Shown here: positions 1 through 5,309 of the stretch, in pieces
Position numbering within the stretch: position 1 is the first letter of the stretch
Layout: each line of letters starts with the position of its first letter
Program-made: the position numbers and the translations under genes
Notes under the pieces: model-generated
Databases searched by the model: none
What the model was told of the DNA's origin: nothing
What the model saw: the letters and a program-made list of their open reading frames with translations, nothing else
NCBI GenBank assembly: GCA_001604435.1
Contig: LVBO01000055.1
Coordinates: 1 to 6,394, forward strand
Length of the DNA stretch: 6,394 nt
Direction of reading: 5' to 3'
From: Synergistales bacterium Syner_01
GTDB taxonomy: Bacteria > Synergistota > Synergistia > Synergistales > Aminobacteriaceae

Positions 1-1107
1 GAATCCATCTGCGCTTCGCTCGGAAGATCGAAAGCCTGGCTTTACAAGTGGATAAAACGCCGGGAGCACCATGACAACGAAGAACCTTGGAGCAAGGACT
101 CTTCCAGGCGTCCGAAGAACTGCGCCAACAGAACGCCGGAGGAAATCGAAGAGATCGTGCAGTTCGTCCGTCTCTGCCTCTACAACAAAGGGGTCTTCTG
201 CGGCGCTCAGGCCATCCTCTGGGAGATGGAGGACTTGGATATCTCGCCCCTGCCGTCGCTGCGCACCATCAACAGAATTCTTGCGCGGAACGAGCTGACG
301 CATCGAAGAACGGGGCGATACTCTCCCAAGGGAACGCCGTATCCGGCGCTGCCTTCCGCTCGGGCCAACGATACGCATCAGGCGGATCTCGTCGGACCGT
401 GCTACCTGAAGAGGCCGATACGTTTCTACAGCCTCAACGTGGTCGATCTGGCCACTGCACGGTGCGGACTGTATCCCTCGGTCTCCAAAGGAGCGGAGAG
501 CATCATGAACGGCCTCTGGGATATCTGGAAACGCCTGGGGATTCCGGACAGAATCCAGGTGGACAACGCCTTCACCTTCGTCGGCAGTCCGAAGCATCCG
601 CGGAGCATGGGGCCTCTTATCCGTCTCTGTCTGCACAGCGGAGTCGAGCCGTGGTTCATTCCGCCGTCGGAGCCTTGGAGAAACGGCAGCGTGGAGCGCT
701 TCAACGACTTCTACCAGCAGAACTTCCTCGGCAAGGTCGAGATGTTCTCCGAGGATGAACTGAAGAACGGGTCTCTTGCTTTCGAGAACAGGCACAACGC
801 CACCTGGCGCTACAGCAAGATCGGCGGAAAGACTCCGTTGAAAGCGCTGGCCTCGATGAAGCCGACGCTTCGTTTCCCCGATCCCGAGACTTCTCCGCCG
901 GATTGGCGGAAACAACCGGAGAAGGGAAGATACCATTTCGTTCGTCTGATCCGAAGCGACAAGCGACTGAACATATTCGGAGAGAGCTTTCCCGTGCCGC
1001 CGGAGCTGGAACTCGAATACGCCGTCGCCACTATAGATGTCAGGGAGCAAAAGCTTACAATTTCTCACGACGGAAAACAGGTGCAAGAAATAGAGTATAA
1101 GCGTTAA
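1..1107 (+). CDS. IS transposase, DDE integrase-core (IS481/IS3-like), 5'-truncated by window edge
   Basis: This frame is open from base 1 to a TAA at 1105-1107, giving 368 visible residues, so the true start lies outside the window. The first visible residues (SLGRSKAWLYKWIKR, about 7-21) look like the recognition part of an N-terminal helix-turn-helix that would bind the element's ends. The rve/DDE core follows, with candidate catalytic residues Asp129 (HQADLVGP), Asp188 (IQVDNAF) and Glu232 (NGSVERFND), the last two separated by 43 residues. This is the order and rough spacing expected for IS481/IS3-type transposases. About 130 further residues form a C-terminal tail with a beta-rich end. 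The protein would catalyse cut-and-paste or copy-type transposition in the cytoplasm. No stop or frameshift is seen, so the element may be active. An internal ATG at 157 would remove the HTH and is not a credible start. The family assignment is from motif recognition only. Confidence 0.93.
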   Translation, partial: ESICASLGRSKAWLYKWIKRREHHDNEEPWSKDSSRRPKNCANRTPEEIEEIVQFVRLCLYNKGVFCGAQAILWEMEDLDISPLPSLRTINRILARNELTHRRTGRYSPKGTPYPALPSARANDTHQADLVGPCYLKRPIRFYSLNVVDLATARCGLYPSVSKGAESIMNGLWDIWKRLGIPDRIQVDNAFTFVGSPKHPRSMGPLIRLCLHSGVEPWFIPPSEPWRNGSVERFNDFYQQNFLGKVEMFSEDELKNGSLAFENRHNATWRYSKIGGKTPLKALASMKPTLRFPDPETSPPDWRKQPEKGRYHFVRLIRSDKRLNIFGESFPVPPELELEYAVATIDVREQKLTISHDGKQVQEIEYKR

Positions 1108-1128
1108 AGCGTAAGGGAATATCAGTCC

Positions 1129-1176
1129 ACGATGTGCCGGCACATTTTTTCGTCTACGATGTGCTGGCACTCAACA
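1129..1176. repeat. Tandem palindromic motifs, probable right end of the insertion sequence
   Basis: Two copies of ACGATGTGCYGGCAC occur at 1129-1143 and 1156-1170, differing at one base and spaced 27 bases start to start. The first lies in a perfect 14-base palindrome, ATGTGCCGGCACAT, at 1132-1145; the second is nearly palindromic. They sit 22 bases after the transposase stop, where an IS481-like right end is expected. Read on the minus strand, a TGTTGAGTGCCAGC terminus would begin at 1176. This suggests transposase-binding sites and an element boundary near 1176. The left end is outside the window, so neither the terminal inverted repeat nor a target duplication can be confirmed. Confidence 0.55.
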
Positions 1177-1215
1177 TCTAATAGTTTGAATAATATTTGG
1201 CGCATCGTACTTAGA

Positions 1216-1238
1216 GCTTCGTGACTTGTTTACGAAGC
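1216..1238. repeat. Hairpin repeat, copy 1
   Basis: GCTTCGT (1216-1222) and ACGAAGC (1232-1238) form a perfect 7-base-pair stem around a 9-base loop, GACTTGTTT. The same arrangement recurs at 5257-5284, with GACTTGT shared in the stem-loop junction. There is no T-run on the 3' side in either orientation, so it is not a convincing intrinsic terminator. It is better described as a small extragenic palindromic repeat. Confidence 0.5.
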
Positions 1239-1268
1239 CTTAAAAAATAAGAGTTTGAAACGGCAATT

Positions 1269-1284
1269 TCTCTTCTTGGCCCGC
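1269..1284. repeat. Direct repeat flanking the R-M operon, left copy
   Basis: TCTCTTCTTGGCC at 1269-1281 is identical to 3965-3977, and GC follows after one differing base, giving 15 of 16 matches. TGAAA lies 8 bases upstream in both copies. The pair brackets the three-gene R-M operon exactly between them. Confidence 0.45.
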
Positions 1285-1305
1285 GAAAAAAGTGATGTTT
1301 TGTTT

Positions 1306-1728
1306 TCAGTCTGCTTCTGTCATAATGGCCCCCCGAATTTTCGTCAGCGTTTCCTCAATACGGTTTTTCCGCAACTCGCACTCCCAAATACGTAGTACCG
1401 TCCACCCTCTGCCTTCGAAACGTTCGGTTATTTCCTGATCGCGGCGCATGTTGCGCTCCCGCTTCTTTTGCCAGTACTCTTTGTTGTCCTGAGGACGCGT
1501 GTTTCGGCAATCGTGTCCGTGCCAAAAACAACCGTCCACAAAGACGGCGACTTTGTATTTAGGAAAGACGAAATCGGGATGTCCTACGACCGGATAGTTG
1601 CGCCGCCATCCCGAAATTCCGTTGTCTTTGAAGAGTTTCATCAGGCGCAGCTCCGTCGACCGGTTCTCTTTTGATCGCACCTTCCGCATTATCTCCGAGC
1701 GAGCGTCTTTGTCGAATACGTCGCTCAC
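1306..1728 (-). CDS. vsr: Very short patch repair endonuclease (Vsr)
   Basis: This is a 140-residue protein, the usual Vsr length. Vsr nicks 5' of the T in T:G mismatches that arise when 5-methylcytosine deaminates, starting short-patch repair that restores C:G. Visible landmarks are GHPDFVF with catalytic Asp52, the hallmark DGCFWHGHDC at 65-74 and WEC at 115-117. By analogy with E. coli Vsr, Cys67, His72, Cys74 and Cys117 would bind zinc, and His70 matches a catalytic histidine. The E. coli His64 position is Asp65 here. The start is a GTG at 1728, six bases after the nuclease stop, with an AGGTGAGG ribosome site overlapping that stop. The N-terminus from this GTG (DVFDKDARSEIMRKVRSK) fits the family, whereas the next ATG would remove conserved residues. 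It is the last gene of the R-M operon and would protect sites methylated by the neighbouring methyltransferase. Confidence 0.95.
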   Translation of the reverse strand: MSDVFDKDARSEIMRKVRSKENRSTELRLMKLFKDNGISGWRRNYPVVGHPDFVFPKYKVAVFVDGCFWHGHDCRNTRPQDNKEYWQKKRERNMRRDQEITERFEGRGWTVLRIWECELRKNRIEETLTKIRGAIMTEAD

Positions 1729-1734
1729 GGCGCC

Positions 1735-2667
1735 TCACCTCTCGAACTCGATGCGAAGACTTGGGTCGGTCTCGGCAGCGGCGACGATGTCGTTGTACCT
1801 GTCCACGATCTTCGCGATCGCCGCGCTGCGGTTCGTCTCGTCGAAAAGGCTGTGCTCGTAGATATTGGTGGACAAAAACTGCTGCACGTCCCACACCTCG
1901 ACGCGCCCTCCGAGTTCCGCGTCGGACGCCAAGTCCAGAGCGGTTCGAACGCGGTCGAAGATGGTGATGATAACAGGATGGTATCCTCCGCGCAGGTTGC
2001 CCCCGCACTTTTCGATGAGAGGAGCGCCCGGAGCGGTTGTGCAATGAATAATGGTGTTGTTGACGACGAAATCGCCGCTTCGCTCCGTGGAGGCGTCGGC
2101 CACCGAGGCGCCGTGAACCGTCACCGAGCCTTCGGGAAGAATGACGGAGAGTTTCGCCGCTACAAGGTGTTGCAGCATCGTGCCGAGATACTGCGTCCCA
2201 GGATTTTGCGACTGCCTCTTTCTCGCCTGTTCAAAAAGTTCGTCGAAATTGCCTCCTATCGTCTTCGACGCGTCGGCCGTCAGTATGAACGGTTGATTTC
2301 GGAAATACTCGCGGACCTGCTCGGCCCAGAATGCCTCGACGACGCTGAAATCGACGGGTTCCTCGGCGTTCCACTCGTTCAAGAAATCCACGTACTTTAT
2401 CATCAGCCCCATACTGCCGCGGCTCGTACGTCCACCCTCGGAAGCAAGCACTTGAGCGATGCCGTGCTCTTTCAATATCTTCTTGAGGTTTCCGCCGCCG
2501 AGCCCGGCGACCTGTCCTTGTCCGCCTGTGCGATAGTCGTCCGGATTCAAAGGAAATTCCTTCCCGCCGACCATGCGCGTAAACTGCACGACAAGAGAGA
2601 GCGGCCCCTTCGTCGATATGTTGTTTTCGATCTGAAAGGCTCGCAATCTGTCTTCAGGCTTGATCAT
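1735..2667 (-). CDS. Putative type II restriction endonuclease (DUF4928-like)
   Basis: This 310-residue protein lies between a C5-cytosine methyltransferase and Vsr, where the cognate restriction enzyme is expected. It resembles, from memory, the DUF4928 group often found beside such methyltransferases. The N-terminal half is mostly helical and contains SEGGRTSRGS (about 76-85). A QHLVAAKL helix (166-173) precedes the likely catalytic strand pair, RSGDFVVNNTIIHCTTAP (196-213). Asp199 could be the first acid of a PD-(D/E)xK-like fold, but the second motif reads HCT (208-210) rather than (D/E)xK. CGGNLRGGYHPVIIT follows at 221-235. The ATG start at 2667 overlaps the methyltransferase stop by 14 bases and has GGAGG nine bases upstream, so translation is probably coupled: methylase first, then nuclease. 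The function is inferred largely from context. Confidence 0.75.
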   Translation of the reverse strand: MIKPEDRLRAFQIENNISTKGPLSLVVQFTRMVGGKEFPLNPDDYRTGGQGQVAGLGGGNLKKILKEHGIAQVLASEGGRTSRGSMGLMIKYVDFLNEWNAEEPVDFSVVEAFWAEQVREYFRNQPFILTADASKTIGGNFDELFEQARKRQSQNPGTQYLGTMLQHLVAAKLSVILPEGSVTVHGASVADASTERSGDFVVNNTIIHCTTAPGAPLIEKCGGNLRGGYHPVIITIFDRVRTALDLASDAELGGRVEVWDVQQFLSTNIYEHSLFDETNRSAAIAKIVDRYNDIVAAAETDPSLRIEFER

Positions 2668-3769
2668 CGTACGCCGCCTCCGCTATCTTCAGCAAAAAGT
2701 GTTCGCCGATGAAGCGCGCGACGGGAAGCGCCACGGCGTCGCCCATGGCTTTATATCCGTCGTTGGCGCTGCCGGGGAGTCGGAAGCTGTCGGGCGCGCC
2801 CATCAGGCGGGCTGTTTCGCGGACGGTGAGCAGCCGCGCATGAACCTCGCCGTCTTTTTTGACCACCAAAAACTGCTTGCTGCTCCCGCCCTCCGGCGTC
2901 CTCAAGCACCCCGCGATGCCGTCGAAACGCAGTTCAAGCTGCTGACGCCCCTGCCGGGTTCTCCGGTATCCGGTTGCGTAGATCGTAGCGTGGTTGTCGA
3001 GCTTCTCCCTGTGTCTCTCCGGAATCAGCCGAAGGACGTCGTCTTTGTCGAAAGGAACGTCCGGTTCAAGGATGTCCTCGATGCGCGTATGGCGCTTCGG
3101 AGGCTCTTCCGAACGCCACCATATCCAGCCGGGCAGCGTCTTCCCCAGCTCCGCGGCCGCCTTGTTGTGCAGCCGGCACGGGCCGGAGCCGACAAGCTCC
3201 TCCGGAATACGGCGTCCGCGCTCGACGGCTATGACGAACACCCTCGGCCTCGATTGCGGCACGAAATGAGATGCGTTCAGCATGATCGCTCCGCAGTCGT
3301 ACCCTCTGTCGACGAGCGCCGAATGCAGCTTTCTGTAGTGTGCGCCGCTTCCGGCGGAGAGAAGGCCGGAGACGTTTTCGACCAGCAGAACGCGCGGCTT
3401 CGCGGGCATTTCGTCGAGGATTCGGAGCCACTCCCAGACCAGTCCGCTGCGGCAGGCCTCTATGCCGCCTATGGCGCCTGCCAGCGAGAGGTCCTGACAG
3501 GGGAAGCTCGCCCAGGAAAGGTGCGCGAACGGCAGGTCGGCGCCGCGGACGTTTTTGATGTCGTTCAGGAGGAAATGCTCCGAACCGAAATTCGCCTCGT
3601 AGACGCTCGCCTTCTGCGGGCAGATATCGTTCGCCCAAAGGGGAGCGAACATGCCCTTCAGGCCGTAGGCGACCAAGCCGCTTCCGGCGAAAAACTCGTG
3701 CATCGTCCACGGCGCGGACGAGAGGTCGATCTTTCCGTGGTCCACAAGCGGCAAGACGGTTTGCAGCAT
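2654..3769 (-). CDS. DNA (cytosine-5-)-methyltransferase of a type II R-M system
   Basis: This 371-residue enzyme transfers a methyl group from S-adenosylmethionine to carbon 5 of cytosine in its target sequence, protecting host DNA from the partner nuclease. The canonical motifs appear in order: I, FAGSG (27-31, AdoMet loop); IV, FPCQDLS with nucleophile Cys91; VI, ENV (131-133); VIII, QSRPRVFVIA (172-181); IX, LLTVRETARLMG (313-324); and X, GDAV (343-346). The target recognition region lies between VIII and IX, about 180-300; it ends in GGSSKQF. Its sequence specificity cannot be read here. I chose the ATG at 3769 because AAAGGAG lies nine bases upstream. The frame extends to a TTG at 3889, but that codon has no ribosome site and overlaps a likely -35 box. 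All key residues are present, so it should be active. It is the first gene of the R-M-Vsr operon. Confidence 0.96.
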   Translation of the reverse strand: MLQTVLPLVDHGKIDLSSAPWTMHEFFAGSGLVAYGLKGMFAPLWANDICPQKASVYEANFGSEHFLLNDIKNVRGADLPFAHLSWASFPCQDLSLAGAIGGIEACRSGLVWEWLRILDEMPAKPRVLLVENVSGLLSAGSGAHYRKLHSALVDRGYDCGAIMLNASHFVPQSRPRVFVIAVERGRRIPEELVGSGPCRLHNKAAAELGKTLPGWIWWRSEEPPKRHTRIEDILEPDVPFDKDDVLRLIPERHREKLDNHATIYATGYRRTRQGRQQLELRFDGIAGCLRTPEGGSSKQFLVVKKDGEVHARLLTVRETARLMGAPDSFRLPGSANDGYKAMGDAVALPVARFIGEHFLLKIAEAAYDDQA

Positions 3770-3860
3770 ACGCGCTCGCTCCTTTCGGCGTTTTTTCGTT
3801 CCTTGTGGGACGGAGAATCGCCCGATTGACGGAGAAAGATTCCTCAACGGGCCTTTTGCA

Positions 3861-3889
3861 ATGTTATCGTTATCCGGCCTCTTTTTCAA
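3861..3889 (-). promoter_or_regulatory. Candidate sigma-70-type promoter for the R-M operon
   Basis: On the minus strand, TTGAAA (3889-3884) is separated by exactly 17 bases from TAACAT (3866-3861). Transcription would start near 3854, leaving a leader of about 85 bases before the methyltransferase ATG at 3769. A separate perfect TATAAT on the minus strand (3915-3910) has no good -35 box and is less likely. Confidence 0.45.
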
Positions 3890-3902
3890 GGTTTTGATAC
3901 GC

Positions 3903-3931
3903 TTGTCTAATTATAGCGGTTATGGTAGAAA
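3903..3931 (+). promoter_or_regulatory. Weak candidate promoter for the HEPN operon
   Basis: TTGTCT (3903-3908) lies 17 bases before TAGAAA (3926-3931), with TG at 3923-3924 giving an extended -10. The match to consensus is modest. It would give a leader of about 125 bases before the ATG at 4065 and would be divergent from the R-M promoter. Confidence 0.3.
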
Positions 3932-3964
3932 TATTACGGGAATAAAAAGTCTGAAAGAACACTC

Positions 3965-3980
3965 TCTCTTCTTGGCCTGC
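3965..3980. repeat. Direct repeat flanking the R-M operon, right copy
   Basis: This is the partner of 1269-1284: 13 identical bases, then a C-to-T difference, then GC. The preceding TGAAA at 3952-3956 keeps the same 8-base gap as in the left copy. It lies in the leader of the HEPN operon. Confidence 0.45.
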
Positions 3981-3981
3981 T

Positions 3982-3997
3982 ACGGAGAATCATCCGT
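3982..3997 (+). promoter_or_regulatory. Small leader hairpin
   Basis: ACGGA (3982-3986) and TCCGT (3993-3997) can pair around a six-base loop in the leader of the HEPN operon. It is short and could be chance, and no T-run follows. Confidence 0.2.
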
Positions 3998-4036
3998 CCT
4001 TTTCGACGTTAAAAACAAGAGCGTTTTCGTGGTGAA

Positions 4037-4052
4037 ATGCATGTTTATGCAT
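4037..4052. promoter_or_regulatory. Double ATGCAT palindrome ahead of the HEPN operon (possible operator or RNA hairpin)
   Basis: ATGCAT occurs twice (4037-4042 and 4047-4052), separated by GTTT. Each copy is itself palindromic, so the pair can also form a six-base-pair hairpin with a four-base loop. It ends three bases before the GGAGGG ribosome site at 4055-4060, a position suited to autoregulation by a DNA-binding protein or to control of translation. No such regulator is identified. Confidence 0.35.
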
Positions 4053-4064
4053 ATGGAGGGAAAA

Positions 4065-4544
4065 ATGAGTGCAACGGAAGTAAAAATTAGCGATAGAATC
4101 CAATGGTATAACAACGAAGTCGTAATCGTTCAGGAGAACTTTCGGCGTTGGCTTGCGGATTTGGGATACGAGGTAACTGTTGAGGAGCAAGTAATCGAAA
4201 AAAACGAGGAGTTGAGCGGTGCATATACAACAAAACGATTTGACTTTACGCTCGGCGAAGGCTTCAAGGTGTCGTTAATACCGTATGCTATTTGGATAAT
4301 TGGCGCGAAAGGGCGAATCGACATCTCCGGTCCGTCGGGAACGGAAAAATTGCTCTATTTTTTTACCGGCGGTCCGGGAATGTCAATGAAAATTCATGAC
4401 GGAAACAGTGTTGAGAAGAGTAGCTACAGATATTTCGAGGACGTGGACGAAGATGCATGGTATTGGTACGACGACAGCTCGTACAGAAAGGTGGCCAAAT
4501 TTTCTAAGGAAATAGTGATTCCTTTGCTGGAGCGACTGCAATGA
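4065..4544 (+). CDS. Unrecognised protein, translationally coupled to a HEPN protein
   Basis: This 159-residue soluble protein belongs to no family I can name. It has no signal peptide or clear membrane segment. Residues 8-36 look like an amphipathic helix (NNEVVIVQENFRRWLADLGY). An alternating, beta-rich centre follows, with RFDFTLGEGFKVSLIPYAIW (58-77), AKGRIDISGPSGTEKLLYFF (81-100) and TGGPG (101-105). Next comes an acidic, aromatic patch, YFEDVDEDAWYWYDD (123-137), and then a C-terminal helix. The acidic patch could bind a basic surface or mimic nucleic acid; this is speculation. The ATG at 4065 has GGAGGG just upstream at 4055-4060. The frame continues upstream to an ATG at 3861, but that would place the ribosome site inside the gene. 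Its TGA overlaps the ATG of the HEPN gene (ATGA), so the products are probably made in balance and may form a complex, as in toxin-antitoxin or defence pairs. Confidence 0.8.
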   Translation: MSATEVKISDRIQWYNNEVVIVQENFRRWLADLGYEVTVEEQVIEKNEELSGAYTTKRFDFTLGEGFKVSLIPYAIWIIGAKGRIDISGPSGTEKLLYFFTGGPGMSMKIHDGNSVEKSSYRYFEDVDEDAWYWYDDSSYRKVAKFSKEIVIPLLERLQ

Positions 4545-5062
4545 ACGAGCGGATTGTGAACGATGTTTTTTCCGTTTATGAATTTCTGAAGGATTCTATA
4601 AAAGTGACAAAGCGCTCTATTGTTAAGGATATGTTCGATCTGCATAATAGGACTCTTTTTTGGGGCGAGCAGAAAGAGCTTGTGATGAAACAGTTCGTAG
4701 GTGTGGAGAGCGAACTTGAGGATATTATGATTCTCTCGTTGTTCGCATCTTTCGAACGCGAGTTGCGTGTTTCGATCCAAACCGCCATCGATGGGAATGT
4801 CCGTAAATTAAACCCGACTTTGGAAAGGTTAGCCTTGTTGCTGAGCGGTTCTATCGAGCGTTGGACCGTGCTTGATATGATAGATGCATTGGAAGACGTT
4901 GTAGACCGCGATACGAGAAGCAAAGCGAAACAGATTTACAACTATAGAAATTGGGTGGCTCATGGAAAGAATCCTGCTAAACCACCGGCGATACGGACCG
5001 ATCCTAAAACTGTCCAGGTTGCATTGATCGACTTTATGGTTCAAGCGAAAAAAGCGATTTAG
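4541..5062 (+). CDS. HEPN-domain protein, candidate RNase (toxin or defence effector)
   Basis: This 173-residue, largely helical protein has FASFERELR (68-76) in one helix and YRNWVAHGKNP (135-145) in a later one. The latter matches the HEPN signature Rx4-6H, here Arg136-Asn137-x3-His141. In HEPN RNases this pair forms the metal-independent active site, usually across a dimer. The layout is like that of the RiboL-PSP/MAE_28990-type HEPN groups found near restriction systems and in toxin-antitoxin or abortive-infection loci; the subgroup is from memory. The ATG at 4541 overlaps the upstream stop, and a GGAG (4529-4532) lies eight bases before it inside that gene. The active-site residues are intact, which favours a working RNase over a purely binding HEPN. 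The partner upstream may inhibit it or sense a trigger. The DNA is A+T-rich compared with the R-M operon: 20 of 60 bases are G or C at 4561-4620. Confidence 0.82.
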   Translation: MNERIVNDVFSVYEFLKDSIKVTKRSIVKDMFDLHNRTLFWGEQKELVMKQFVGVESELEDIMILSLFASFERELRVSIQTAIDGNVRKLNPTLERLALLLSGSIERWTVLDMIDALEDVVDRDTRSKAKQIYNYRNWVAHGKNPAKPPAIRTDPKTVQVALIDFMVQAKKAI

Positions 5063-5086
5063 CCAGGGCATCCCGAACAACACGAA

Positions 5087-5121
5087 AAAAGCTTGACGAA
5101 ACCGAGATGGCGGCGGCTTTT
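5087..5121 (+). terminator. Weak candidate terminator after the HEPN gene
   Basis: AAAAGC (5087-5092) can pair with GCTTTT (5116-5121) across a 23-base interior that contains further short CCG/CGG pairing. It begins 25 bases after the HEPN stop. The stem is short and A+T-rich, so support is poor. Confidence 0.2.
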
Positions 5122-5223
5122 ATGAAAAATCGATGAGAAAACATCCCGCGTGCTTTTTGTGTCGTCGACATAGTGCATCGCGTTGTAACTTATTTTTTTT
5201 GAGATTGTATCTTATGCTCTTTT

Positions 5224-5250
5224 CAGGCATCTTTGAATTTCGGGTGCCTG
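5224..5250. repeat. Intergenic inverted repeat
   Basis: CAGGCA (5224-5229) pairs with TGCCTG (5245-5250), and one C:G and one G:T pair can extend the stem inward. No T-run follows on either side. It lies directly beside the second hairpin repeat, between the convergent ends of the HEPN and acetyltransferase genes. Confidence 0.35.
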
Positions 5251-5256
5251 ATTCGG

Positions 5257-5284
5257 GCTTCGGGACTTGTCCATGAGGTCCGAA
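5257..5284. repeat. Hairpin repeat, copy 2
   Basis: TTCGGGAC (5259-5266) pairs with GTCCGAA (5278-5284) with one bulged G, around an 11-base loop. GCTTCG, one differing base, then GACTTGT match copy 1 at 1216-1229. Most later differences are transitions, as in diverged copies of one element. The two copies bracket the R-M and HEPN operons together. Confidence 0.45.
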
Positions 5285-5309
5285 ATCGGCTTCTACCACT
5301 CAATGAAAG

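Noticed and set aside
1129..1170. Two similar short repeats resembling the start of a CRISPR array
   Set aside because: There are only two copies, with a 12-base gap, located at the end of a transposase gene and with no cas genes; an IS end explains them better.
1216..1250. Hairpin as a rho-independent terminator for the transposase or vsr
   Set aside because: Neither strand has a T-run directly after the stem; an A-rich stretch follows on the plus strand.
1852..2712. Long plus-strand open frame of 286 codons opposite the restriction enzyme gene
   Set aside because: It is antisense to a gene with clear context and ribosome site, and its protein has the arginine-rich, motif-free look of an opposite-strand shadow.
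2660..3829. Plus-strand open frame of 389 codons opposite the methyltransferase
   Set aside because: The opposite strand has all the C5-methyltransferase motifs. This frame has no recognisable domain and is explained by high G+C.
3770..3889. Forty-residue N-terminal extension of the methyltransferase from a TTG at 3889
   Set aside because: There is no ribosome site at the TTG, it overlaps the likely -35 box, and the ATG at 3769 has an excellent AAAGGAG nine bases upstream.
3861..4064. Upstream extension of the HEPN partner gene from an ATG at 3861
   Set aside because: The extension crosses the promoter region and the double palindrome and has no domain character. The ATG at 4065 follows GGAGGG directly.
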